Positions 50,295-58,380 of a DNA stretch of 64,000 nt are shown here, piece after piece. Source of the stretch: Streptomyces bungoensis (GTDB lineage: Bacteria; Actinomycetota; Actinomycetes; Streptomycetales; Streptomycetaceae). How positions within the stretch are numbered: the first letter of the stretch is position 1; every line of letters begins with the position of its first letter. The notes beneath the pieces are model-generated. The model did not search any database and was not told the DNA's origin. It worked only from the letters and a program-made list of their open reading frames with translations. The DNA is taken from positions 62,001-126,000 of the forward strand of contig NZ_KQ948865.1 of assembly GCF_001514215.1 (NCBI RefSeq), given 5' to 3'. The position numbers and the translations under genes were made by a program.

Positions 50295-51371
50295 TTACCT
50301 CCGGGTCGCGGTGCGCTGGACCCACAGATTGATCAGGACGGCGCCGAGCAGCATCACGCCGAGGAAGGCCTTGAACCAGTCGGGGTTCCAGCCGGCGTAG
50401 ACGATGCCCTGGTTGACCATGCCGAACATGAACGCGCCGAAGACCGGGCCGATCGCGGAGCCGTAGCCGCCGGTGAGCAGGCAGCCGCCGATGACGGCCG
50501 CCGCGATGTAGATCAGCTCCTGGCCGACGCCCTCACCGGACTGCACGGTGTTGAAGGAGAACAGGTTGTGCATGCCGATGAACCAGGCGCCGAACCCGAC
50601 GAGCGTGAACAGCGTGATCTTGGTGAACTTCACCGGGACGCCGACCGCGCGGGCGCTGTCCTGGTTGCCGCCGACCGCGAAGACCCAGTTGCCGTACTTG
50701 GTGCGCAGCAGCACCCAGGTCGCCAGCGCGGCGAAGACCACCCACCAGACCACCGTGATCTTGATCTCCACGCCCCCGACGTCGAAGGACGAGGCGAAGA
50801 TCCTGCGCGCCTGGTCGAAGCCGTCCATGTCGCTGATGTCGTCCGTGGCGACGTTGCCGGTGACCAGCTTGGTCACGGCGAGGTTCACGCCCTGCAGGAT
50901 CAGGAAGGTGCCGAGGGTGACCAGGAAGCTGGGCAGGCCGGTCCGCATCACCATCCAGCCGTTGAACGCGCCGATGGCGAGCGAGACGGCCAGCGCGACG
51001 ATCACGCCGACCCACACGTTCATCGTGAGCTGGTAGCTGAGCATGCTCGCGGTCAGCGCGGAGCTGATCACGGCGACACCCGAGGACAGGTCGAACTCGC
51101 CGCCGATCATCAGCAGCGCGACCGGCAGGGCCATGATGCCGATGGTCGAGGACTGGTAGAGGACCGTGGCCATCGAGCTGCCCTGGCGGACCGTGGGCGC
51201 CGCGATCAGGAAGAAGACCAGGACGGCGACGGCACCGAGGAAGACGCCCACTTCGGGCCGGGCCAGCAGCCTGAGGGCCAGCGGGCGCCGCGCGGTACGG
51301 CCGTCGACCTCCTTGCGGCCGGGGGCCGGCGGTGTCCCCACCGCCGGCTCGGCGTGCTGGGCCATGCTCAT
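50295..51371 (-). CDS. Sugar ABC transporter permease, RbsC/FrcC type
   Basis: This 358-aa membrane protein has about ten helices and the family runs GIMALPVALLMIGGEFDLSS, AFNGWMVMRTGLPSFLVTLG, YGNWVFAVGGNQDSARAVGV and AAAVIGGCLLTGGYGSAIGP, all typical of RbsC-like permeases of the CUT2 group. The ATG at 51371 overlaps the stop of the binding-protein gene by one base (TGATG). It forms the channel of the importer. Confidence 0.92.
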   Translation of the reverse strand: MSMAQHAEPAVGTPPAPGRKEVDGRTARRPLALRLLARPEVGVFLGAVAVLVFFLIAAPTVRQGSSMATVLYQSSTIGIMALPVALLMIGGEFDLSSGVAVISSALTASMLSYQLTMNVWVGVIVALAVSLAIGAFNGWMVMRTGLPSFLVTLGTFLILQGVNLAVTKLVTGNVATDDISDMDGFDQARRIFASSFDVGGVEIKITVVWWVVFAALATWVLLRTKYGNWVFAVGGNQDSARAVGVPVKFTKITLFTLVGFGAWFIGMHNLFSFNTVQSGEGVGQELIYIAAAVIGGCLLTGGYGSAIGPVFGAFMFGMVNQGIVYAGWNPDWFKAFLGVMLLGAVLINLWVQRTATRR

Positions 51372-52390
51372 CACCGGGTGCCCTTCGCGGCGAACTCGGC
51401 GATGCGGTCGACGTTGGACTTGTCGACGAAGGCCGGGCCGGTGAGCACCGGCTGCTCGCCGCCGCCGCTGTAGTTGCCGTTGTTCTTGTAGAGCCACAGG
51501 GAGTCGACCGCGAGGTAGCCCTGCAGGTAGGGCTGCTGGTCCACGGCGAACTGGATGGTGCCCTTCTGGATGGCGCCGGTCAGCTGCTTGTTCAGGTCGA
51601 ACGTGGCGATCTTGGCCTTGCTGCCGGCGTCGGACACCGACTGCACGGCGGTCAGCGCGAAGGGGGCGCCGAGCGTGACCACGTAGTCGATGCCGGAGTC
51701 CTGCTTGAGCTTGGCGGTGATCGTCGACTTCACGGACGGCATGTCGGTGCCGTTCACGTAGAGCGTCTCGGTCGTGCCGGAGAAGGTCTTCTTCACGCCG
51801 TCGCAGCGCTGGGTGAGGCCGATGTTGCCCTGCTCCTGGATGACGCAGACGGCCTTCTTGGCGCCGACCTCGTTCAGCTTCTTGCCGAACGCCTCGCCCG
51901 CCACCGTCTCGTCCTGGCCGAAGAACTCCATCAGGCCGAGCTTCTTCCAGTCGCTCACCCCGGAGTTCAGGCCGACCACGGGTATCTTCGCCGACGTGGC
52001 CTTGGCGATCACGCCCTTCATGGCGTCGGGCTTGGCCAGGGTGAGCGCGATGCCGTCGACCTTCTGGTCGACCGCGTTCTGGACCAGGTTGGCCTGGGTG
52101 CCCGCGTTGGGGTCGTTGGAGTAGACGAGCTTGATGTTGTCCTTGGCGGCCGCGGCCTCGGCGCCCTTGCGGACGATGTCCCAGAAGGTGTCGCCCGCCG
52201 ACTGGTGGGTGACCAGGGCGACCGTCATCCGGGGGGTGGTCGCCTTGCCCGCCGAGGCGTTCGATCCTCCCCCTTCGGCCTTCTTCCCGCCGGAGCTGCT
52301 GGAGCAGCCGGCGAGGGTGAGGGCTGCCGCGGCGGCCACGGCCGCGACGGGGGCCAGCCTGCGGAAGCGGGAGTGAGAAGAGCGGTCCAT
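51371..52390 (-). CDS. Sugar ABC transporter substrate-binding lipoprotein, CUT2 type
   Basis: This 339-aa protein has a lipoprotein signal ending in LTLAGC (Cys29), then a Ser/Gly linker and a periplasmic-binding fold of the ribose/inositol type (TVALVTHQSAGDTFWDIV, VDGIALTLAKPDAMKGVI, FFGQDETVAGEAFGKKL). It captures the sugar or cyclitol outside the cell for the permease. It is the first gene of the operon; a TTGACA-17-TTGGAT promoter and an operator-like site lie about 55-100 bp upstream. Confidence 0.92.
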   Translation of the reverse strand: MDRSSHSRFRRLAPVAAVAAAAALTLAGCSSSSGGKKAEGGGSNASAGKATTPRMTVALVTHQSAGDTFWDIVRKGAEAAAAKDNIKLVYSNDPNAGTQANLVQNAVDQKVDGIALTLAKPDAMKGVIAKATSAKIPVVGLNSGVSDWKKLGLMEFFGQDETVAGEAFGKKLNEVGAKKAVCVIQEQGNIGLTQRCDGVKKTFSGTTETLYVNGTDMPSVKSTITAKLKQDSGIDYVVTLGAPFALTAVQSVSDAGSKAKIATFDLNKQLTGAIQKGTIQFAVDQQPYLQGYLAVDSLWLYKNNGNYSGGGEQPVLTGPAFVDKSNVDRIAEFAAKGTR

Positions 52391-52443
52391 CGTTCCTGCA
52401 CCTCACTGTGCGACGGGAAGGGGCGCGGTGTGCGTTGGACCGG

Positions 52444-52488
52444 ATCCAAGTCCTTGCCGCGCCCACTGTCAATACTTTGTTAAGACAT
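52444..52488 (-). promoter_or_regulatory. Promoter and operator-like site of the CUT2 importer operon
   Basis: On the minus strand TTGACA (52467-52472) and TTGGAT (52444-52449) are 17 bp apart. Just upstream, 52474-52488 reads ATGTCTTAACAAAGT, which matches the catabolic operator consensus TTGTC-NN-AACAAAG at 11 of 14 positions. The LacI-like regulator at 44897 probably acts here. Confidence 0.6.
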
Positions 52489-52711
52489 CACTTCACGAGG
52501 TGGTCAGGATGTCCGTACATATAGCCGACACCTCCATCCTCTCCACCTGCACCCGAAAGCATGACCTACCCGGCGAGCGCACCGACGACCCGGTCCGCCG
52601 TCACGGCCCGCGCGCCGCGCCTCCCGCCGCTGGTCAGACCCCGAAGCGGAACCCCCTCGTTCACACAGCCCCGCGGCCGCCCGGCGCCGCGGGGGCTTCT
52701 CGTCTGCCCTT

Positions 52712-52722
52712 CAACAAAGTTG
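52712..52722. promoter_or_regulatory. Short palindrome CAAC-AAA-GTTG
   Basis: Perfect 4-base arms flank AAA, 60 bp upstream of the rightward -35 element. It shares AACAAAG with the catabolic operator but not the rest. It could be a site for that regulator or for the unknown regulator of the beta-galactosidase operon. Confidence 0.35.
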
Positions 52723-52780
52723 CAGGTGACCGTGACGATTACGTTTCGGGCAAGACACACGTCCAAGCGCCCGGAGGCTA

Positions 52781-52810
52781 TTGACGCATGAGCGGACATG
52801 AGGCTGTTAT
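52781..52810 (+). promoter_or_regulatory. Promoter of the beta-galactosidase/ABC operon
   Basis: TTGACG (52781-52786) and TGTTAT (52805-52810) are 18 bp apart, a good match to the vegetative sigma consensus for Streptomyces. The coding start at 52916 leaves a leader of roughly 100 nt that contains the GGTTTCGAGAACC palindrome, a possible operator. Confidence 0.6.
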
Positions 52811-52915
52811 TACGCCCACGATGTTCGGTCGAGTTGGTTTCTGATCGGTTTCGAGAACCTTTCGGGAGCGCCGACTCATCCCCTTGGCCGAACCCTGTAC
52901 GCCTCAGGAGCCGCC

Positions 52916-54229
52916 ATGCGCCTCTCCCCGTCCGGCCTCGCCGTCCCGGGTCCCAGCCGTCGTTCCCTGCTGCGCGGGGCCGGCGGTGCCGCCCTCCTCG
53001 CGGGTGCCGGCATACCCCTGCTGTCCGCCTGCGGCGGCAGCGGTTCGTCCTCCGACCCGAAGACGGTCACCGTCGGCTCCAACGCCTCGGACGCGGTGCC
53101 GAAGAAGGCGTTCGCGGAGATCTACGCGGCCTTCAAGAAGCAGTCCGGCGTCACGGTCGACGTCAACACCAAGGACCACAACACCTTCCAGGAGCAGATC
53201 AACTCCTACCTCCAGGGCACGCCGGACGACGTGTTCAACTGGTTCGCGGGCTACCGCATGCAGTTCTTCGCGAAGAAGGGGCTCGCGTCCCCGATCGACG
53301 ACGTGTGGGCGAAGATCGGCGGCAACTTCCCCGACGCGATGAAGAAGCTCAGCAAGGGCGAGGACGGCAAGTACTACTTCGTGCCGCTGTACACGTACCC
53401 GTGGGCGATCTTCTACCGCAAGAGCGTGTTCCAGAAGCACGGTTACGAGGTCCCCACCACCTGGGACAAGTTCGTCGCCCTGTGCAAGCAGATGAAGAAG
53501 GACGGCCTGGTCCCGATCGCCTTCGGCGACAAGGACGCCTGGCCGGCGATGGGCACCTTCGACCAGATCAACTTCCGCGTCAACGGCTACGACTTCCACG
53601 TCGAGCTGATGGCCGGCAAGGCCGCCTGGACCGACGCCAAGGTCAAGGCCGCCTTCGACCACTGGGCCGAGATCCTCCCCTACCACCAGGACGGCTTCAT
53701 GGGCCGCACCTGGCAGGACGCCGCCCAGTCCCTGGTGTCCAAGAAGGCCGGCATGTACCTCCTCGGCTCCTTCGTGGCCCAGCAGTTCACCGACAAGGCC
53801 GACCTGGACGACCTCGACTTCTTCGCCTTCCCGGAGATCAACCCCGCCTACGGCCAGGACACCGTCGAGGCGCCCACCGACGGCTTCATGGTCAGCAAGG
53901 CCCCGAAGAACCACGCGGGCGTCGTGAAGCTGCTGGAGTACCTGGGCACGCCGGAGGCCGAGCAGATCTACCTCAAGGCCGACTCCAGCGTGGTGGCCGC
54001 CTCCACCAAGGCCGACACCTCCGCGTACTCGCCGCTGCAGAAGAAGGCGTTCGAGATGATCTCGGGCGCCAAGAGCCTCACCCAGTTCATGGACCGCGAC
54101 TCCCGCCCGGACTTCACCTCCACGGTGATGCAGCCCGGCCTGCAGAAGTTCCTGCAGAACCCGAAGGGCGTGGACAGCCTGCTGTCGTCCATCGAACGCC
54201 AGAAGAAGCAGATCTTCGCGTCCTCGTGA
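52916..54229 (+). CDS. Carbohydrate ABC transporter substrate-binding lipoprotein, CUT1 type
   Basis: This 437-aa protein has a twin-arginine-like signal (SRRSLLRGAGG) ending in the lipobox LLSAC (Cys39). It then shows the family 1 binding fold: a TVTVGSNASDAVPKKAFAEI start, VNTKDHNTFQEQINSYLQG, DDVFNWFAGYRM, and a C-terminal EAPTDGFMVSKAPKNHAG. It binds an oligosaccharide or disaccharide outside the cell. With the GH42 enzyme downstream, a galactoside is likely. It is the first gene of a four-gene operon. The ribosome site (CAGGAG) is 8 bp upstream. Confidence 0.92.
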   Translation: MRLSPSGLAVPGPSRRSLLRGAGGAALLAGAGIPLLSACGGSGSSSDPKTVTVGSNASDAVPKKAFAEIYAAFKKQSGVTVDVNTKDHNTFQEQINSYLQGTPDDVFNWFAGYRMQFFAKKGLASPIDDVWAKIGGNFPDAMKKLSKGEDGKYYFVPLYTYPWAIFYRKSVFQKHGYEVPTTWDKFVALCKQMKKDGLVPIAFGDKDAWPAMGTFDQINFRVNGYDFHVELMAGKAAWTDAKVKAAFDHWAEILPYHQDGFMGRTWQDAAQSLVSKKAGMYLLGSFVAQQFTDKADLDDLDFFAFPEINPAYGQDTVEAPTDGFMVSKAPKNHAGVVKLLEYLGTPEAEQIYLKADSSVVAASTKADTSAYSPLQKKAFEMISGAKSLTQFMDRDSRPDFTSTVMQPGLQKFLQNPKGVDSLLSSIERQKKQIFASS

Positions 54230-54237
54230 GCAGCCCG

Positions 54238-55218
54238 ATGACTACGGACACGACGACGAAGTCCCCGGAGGCGGCCGCGGTGCCGCCTCCGGGCGCCGCG
54301 CCCCAGAAGAAGCGGGTCACGCAGGGCCACCGGCGCCTGCTGACCCGCCGCGACCGGATCACCCTCGCCGCCATGGCGGGCGTGCCCACCCTCCTGCACG
54401 TGGCCCTGGTCTGGGTCACGGCCATCGCCTCCATCCTCCTGGCCTTCACCACCTGGGACGGCATCGGGTTCGACTCGATCAAGTGGGTCGGCCTCGACAA
54501 CTTCCACCAGCTCTTCAGCGACAACCCGCAGTTCTGGCCGGCGGTCCAGCACAACGTCATCTGGTTCGTGGTGCTGATCCTGATCCCCACGCCGTTCGGC
54601 CTGTTCCTCGCCGTCCAGCTGGACAAGAAGATCCGCTTCACCCGGCTCTACCAGACCGCCTTCTTCCTGCCCGTCGTCATCTCGATGGCGTGCATCGGCT
54701 TCGTCTGGCAGCTGGTGTACAACCCCGACACCGGCCTGATCAACAGCATCATCGGCGCCAACAAGCCCGGCCACTACATCGACTGGATCGGCGACCCCAA
54801 GCTCAACCTGTGGGCGGTCCTCATCGCCGCGTCCTGGCGCCACGCCGGCTACATGATGATCCTGTACCTGGCCGGCCTGAAGAGCGTCGACCCCTCCCTG
54901 CGCGAGGCGTCCGCGCTGGACGGCGCGAACGAGTGGCAGACGTTCAAGAACGTCATCTTCCCCACCCTGCGCCCGACCAACACGGTCGTCCTGGTGGTCA
55001 CCATCATCGAGGCGCTGCGCGCCTTCGACCTGGTGTTCGTCTTCAACAAGGGCGCCCAGGGCACCGAGTTGCTCTCGATCCTGGTGACCAACAACATCAT
55101 CGGCGAGTCCAGCCGCATCGGTTACGGCTCGGCCATCGCCGTCGTCCTCCTGGTGATCTCCCTCGCGGTGATCATCCCCTATCTGATCGCCACCTTCCGG
55201 AAGGAGCGGCGCGCATGA
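54238..55218 (+). CDS. Carbohydrate ABC transporter permease 1 (MalF type)
   Basis: This 326-aa protein has six helices after a charged N-terminal segment. FFLPVVISMACIGFVWQLVY and the EAA loop LREASALDGANEWQTFKNVI identify a MalF-like CUT1 permease. A GTG at 54226 overlapping the previous stop is an alternative start; ATG 54238 gives MTTDTTTK. It overlaps permease 2 by 4 bp (ATGA) and forms the heterodimeric channel with it. No ATPase gene is present in the operon, so a shared MsiK-type ATPase elsewhere probably powers it, as is usual in Streptomyces. Confidence 0.92.
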   Translation: MTTDTTTKSPEAAAVPPPGAAPQKKRVTQGHRRLLTRRDRITLAAMAGVPTLLHVALVWVTAIASILLAFTTWDGIGFDSIKWVGLDNFHQLFSDNPQFWPAVQHNVIWFVVLILIPTPFGLFLAVQLDKKIRFTRLYQTAFFLPVVISMACIGFVWQLVYNPDTGLINSIIGANKPGHYIDWIGDPKLNLWAVLIAASWRHAGYMMILYLAGLKSVDPSLREASALDGANEWQTFKNVIFPTLRPTNTVVLVVTIIEALRAFDLVFVFNKGAQGTELLSILVTNNIIGESSRIGYGSAIAVVLLVISLAVIIPYLIATFRKERRA

Positions 55219-56108
55219 GCAGCACCACCGTCGCGGCGCCGCTGAAGAAGCGCACCCCCGTCCGCCCCGGGCGGGTCCTGCTGCACGTCTTCCTCGCGGG
55301 CACGGCCCTGGCCTGGCTGGCGCCCCTGCTGTGGGCGATCTTCTCGGCCCTGCGCCCGTACAGCGAGACCAGCGCCAAGGGCTACGTCTCCTGGCCGGAC
55401 AAGCTCAGCTTCGACAACTTCACGAACGCCTTCGAGCAGTCGGACATGCTGCACTACTTCGGCAACACGCTGCTCATCGCGGTGCCGGCCGTGCTGCTGA
55501 CGCTGTTCCTGTCCTCGTGCGTGGCGTTCTACGTCAGCCGGTTCGACTTCCGGGTCAACCTGGCCCTGCTGCTGGTCTTCACCGCCGGCAACCTGCTGCC
55601 GCAGCAGGTCATCATCACCCCGCTGTACCGGCTGTACCTGCTGACGAACCTGCCGGGCATCACCGCCAGCGGCAAGCTGTACGACTCCGCGCTCGGCCTC
55701 GTCCTGATCCACGTGGCGTTCCAGTCCGGGTTCTGCGCGTTCGTGCTCAGCAACTACATGCGCTCCCTGCCGCACGAGCTGACCGAGGCCGCCCTCGTGG
55801 ACGGCGCCTCGGTGTGGCGGCTGTACTGGCAGATCACGCTGCCGCTGTGCAGGCCGGCGATGGCGGCCCTGGCGACGTTGCTGTCGATCTGGATCTACAA
55901 CGACTTCTTCTGGGCGCTGGTGCTGATCTCCACCGGTGAGAACATGCCGATCACCTCGGCGCTGAACAACCTCTCCGGCCAGTACTTCACCGACCCGAAC
56001 CTGGTCGCCGCAGGGGCGCTGCTCACCGCGATACCGACGCTGATCGTGTACTTCGCCCTGCAGCGCCAGTTCGTCAGCGGTCTCACGCTCGGCTCGGCCA
56101 AGGGCTGA
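55215..56108 (+). CDS. Carbohydrate ABC transporter permease 2 (MalG type)
   Basis: This 297-aa protein has six helices and the EAA loop LTEAALVDGASVWRLYWQIT with the LPLCRPAMAAL that follows in MalG-like CUT1 permeases. A long N-terminal VAAPLKKRTPVRPGRVLLHV leads into the first helix. The ATG lies inside the stop of permease 1, with AAGGAG upstream. It pairs with permease 1. Confidence 0.93.
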   Translation: MSSTTVAAPLKKRTPVRPGRVLLHVFLAGTALAWLAPLLWAIFSALRPYSETSAKGYVSWPDKLSFDNFTNAFEQSDMLHYFGNTLLIAVPAVLLTLFLSSCVAFYVSRFDFRVNLALLLVFTAGNLLPQQVIITPLYRLYLLTNLPGITASGKLYDSALGLVLIHVAFQSGFCAFVLSNYMRSLPHELTEAALVDGASVWRLYWQITLPLCRPAMAALATLLSIWIYNDFFWALVLISTGENMPITSALNNLSGQYFTDPNLVAAGALLTAIPTLIVYFALQRQFVSGLTLGSAKG

Positions 56109-56135
56109 CGCGTCCCCACCTGAAAGAGAAACACC

Positions 56136-58154
56136 GTGAAGCGCACCCTGTCCGTCCCCGGCCTCGCCTACGGCGGCGACTACAACCCCGAGCAGTGGCC
56201 CGAGGAGGTGTGGGCCGAGGACATGCGCCTGATGCGCGAGGCCGGGGTGAACCTGGTCAGCGTCGGCATCTTCTCCTGGGCGCTGCTGGAGCCGTCCGAG
56301 GGCGTGTACGACTTCTCGCGCCTGGACAAGGTCCTGGACCTGCTGCACGACAACGGCATCGCCGCCGACCTGGCCACGCCCACGGCGGCACCGCCGGCCT
56401 GGTTCTTCCGGGCGCACCCCGAGGCGCTGCCGACCGACCGGGACGGCCGCACGCTGTCCTACGGCAGCCGGCAGACCTTCTGCCCGTCCTCCCCCGCCTA
56501 CCGGGAGGCCGCCCTGCGCATCGCGCGGGCGGTCGCCGAGCGGTACGCGGACCACCCGGCCGTCGTCATGTGGCACGTGCACAACGAGTACGGCTGCCAC
56601 AACGCGGCCTGCTACTGCGACACCAGCGCGGCCGCCTTCCGCCGCTGGCTGCGGGCGCGGTACGGCGACGACCCGGCCGCCCTGAACGACGCCTGGGGCA
56701 CCACCTTCTGGTCGCAGTGGTACTACGACTGGGAGGAGGTCCTGCCGCCGCGCGCCACCGGCGCCGTACCCAACCCGACGCACCAGCTGGACTGGCGCCG
56801 TTTCTGCTCCGACGAACTGCTGTCCCTGTGCACGGCGGAGCGGGACGTGCTGCGGGCCGCGGCCCCCTCGGTGCCGGCCACCACCAACTTCATGGTGATG
56901 GCGAACTTCGAGGCGCTGGACTACTGGCGCTGGGCACCGGAGCTGGACGTCGTGTCCAACGACCACTACCTGATGTCCACCGACCCCGAGTCCGAGATCG
57001 ACATCGCGCTGAGCGGTGACGTGGTGCGCTCGCTCGCCGGCGGCCCCTGGCTGCTGATGGAGCACTCCACCGGCGCGGTGAACTGGCAGCCCGTGAACCG
57101 GGCGAAGGGTCCGGGCGAGCTGCGCCGCAACGCGCTGGCGCACGTGGCGCGCGGGGCGGACGGGGTCGCGTACTTCCAGTGGCGGGCGGCGAAGGCGGGT
57201 GCCGAGCAGTGGCACTCGGCGATGCTGCCGCACGCCGGGACGGACAGCCGGATCTGGCAGGACGTGGTGCGCCTGGGCGCCGATCTGAAGGCGCTGGCCG
57301 AGGTCCGCGGCAGCACCGGCACCGCCGAGGTCGCCGTGGTCTGGGACTGGGACGCCCGCTGGGCCCTGGAGCTGCCGTCCCAGCCGAGCGGGGAGCTGCG
57401 CTTCCTGGAGCTGGTCCGGTCCTGGTACGAGCCGCTGTGGCGCTCGGGTGTCGCCGTGGACTTCGTCCGGCCGGACGCGGACCTGTCGGCGTACCGGCTG
57501 GTCCTCGCGCCCAGCCTCTACCTGGTGGACGACGCGGGCGCGGCGAACCTCGCCGCGTTCGCCGAGGGCGGCGGCACACTCGCCGTGGGCTTCCACAGCG
57601 GGGCCGTGGACGAGAACTGCCACGTCCGCCTCGGCGGCTACCCGGGCGCGTTCCGGGACGTGCTGGGCGTGCGCTCCGACGAGCCGTTCCCGTTGCTGCC
57701 CGGCGCGCCGGTCGGCCTGAGCGGTGCGGTGCCCGAGGGCGCGACCGGCACGCTGTGGTCGGAGCGGCTGCGGCTGGAGGGCGCCGAGGCGGTCGCGTCG
57801 TACGCCGACGGCCCCCTGGCAGGTGTCCCCGCGGTGACCCGGCACGGGTACGGCGCCGGTGCCGCCTGGTACCTGGCGACGCTGCCCGACCCGGACACCC
57901 TGGCCGCCGTGCTGGACCGCGTGCGCTCCGAGGCGGGGGTGGAGCCGGTGCGCTCCGCTCCGGCCGGGGTGGAGGTGGTCCGCCGGCGCGGCCCCGAGGC
58001 GGACTACCTGTTCGTCATCGACCACACCGGCCGGGGTGCGTCGGTGCCGGTCGCGGCGGACGCCACGGAGCTGCTCACCGGCAAGGAGACGCCCGGCTCG
58101 GTGACGGTGGCGCCCGGTGACGTGGCGGTGGTGCGGGAGCCGCGCGGTCGGTGA
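56136..58154 (+). CDS. Beta-galactosidase, glycoside hydrolase family 42
   Basis: This 672-aa enzyme has the three-domain GH42 layout: a TIM barrel (about 1-390), a class-I glutamine amidotransferase-like domain (about 390-600) and a small beta-rich tail. The acid/base is Glu151 in WHVHNEYG and the nucleophile Glu309 in LLMEHSTGAVNW. The cysteine cluster CHNAACYCD after the acid/base matches the zinc site of some family members. No signal peptide is present, so imported galactosides are cleaved in the cytoplasm. The start is GTG 56136, 27 bp after permease 2. Confidence 0.94.
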   Translation: MKRTLSVPGLAYGGDYNPEQWPEEVWAEDMRLMREAGVNLVSVGIFSWALLEPSEGVYDFSRLDKVLDLLHDNGIAADLATPTAAPPAWFFRAHPEALPTDRDGRTLSYGSRQTFCPSSPAYREAALRIARAVAERYADHPAVVMWHVHNEYGCHNAACYCDTSAAAFRRWLRARYGDDPAALNDAWGTTFWSQWYYDWEEVLPPRATGAVPNPTHQLDWRRFCSDELLSLCTAERDVLRAAAPSVPATTNFMVMANFEALDYWRWAPELDVVSNDHYLMSTDPESEIDIALSGDVVRSLAGGPWLLMEHSTGAVNWQPVNRAKGPGELRRNALAHVARGADGVAYFQWRAAKAGAEQWHSAMLPHAGTDSRIWQDVVRLGADLKALAEVRGSTGTAEVAVVWDWDARWALELPSQPSGELRFLELVRSWYEPLWRSGVAVDFVRPDADLSAYRLVLAPSLYLVDDAGAANLAAFAEGGGTLAVGFHSGAVDENCHVRLGGYPGAFRDVLGVRSDEPFPLLPGAPVGLSGAVPEGATGTLWSERLRLEGAEAVASYADGPLAGVPAVTRHGYGAGAAWYLATLPDPDTLAAVLDRVRSEAGVEPVRSAPAGVEVVRRRGPEADYLFVIDHTGRGASVPVAADATELLTGKETPGSVTVAPGDVAVVREPRGR

Positions 58155-58172
58155 GCCGCGCAGGGCGGGACC

Positions 58173-58216
58173 GCCGGCGGCGGGTGGCGGGGGCGGTCGC
58201 CCCGGCCACCCGCCGC
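58173..58216 (+). terminator. Large terminator hairpin after the beta-galactosidase gene
   Basis: CGGCGGCGGGTGGC and GCCACCCGCCGCCG pair over 14 bp without error. After a single G-G mismatch the stem continues with GGGGC/GCCCC around a GGTC loop, giving 19 pairs in all. It lies 18 bp after the stop codon. The rest of the gap up to 58380 shows no gene; a GAGAGG site occurs about 12 bp before the next ATG. Confidence 0.85.
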
Positions 58217-58380
58217 CGCACGTATGACGCGTTTCAGGCCCTCACGCAGCAGTTCTTGCGCCGGGAAGCCGCCCCTGCGAGACAAGAAGCGGTGATTTGT
58301 CGACATGCCGGTGCATGTCCGACCATGGGAGCGTCCCGGCGATCCTGGGAACACCAGTTCGATGAGAGGCACACCCACCC

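Larger units (their letters stand above)
52391..52915. promoter_or_regulatory. 525-bp divergent control region between two sugar ABC operons
   Basis: This gap holds the promoters of the CUT2 importer (leftward) and of the CUT1/beta-galactosidase operon (rightward). It is less GC-rich than its surroundings in two patches. Recognised elements are listed separately: the leftward promoter with an operator-like site, a CAAC-AAA-GTTG palindrome at 52712-52722 and the rightward promoter. A GGTTTCGAGAACC imperfect palindrome occurs at about 52848-52860. Short open frames here lack good starts and I do not call them. Confidence 0.6.

Noticed and set aside
52428..52799. Short open frames in the divergent region between the two sugar operons
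   Set aside because: Three frames on both strands overlap each other, lack ribosome sites and show no conserved pattern; the region holds promoters and palindromes instead.
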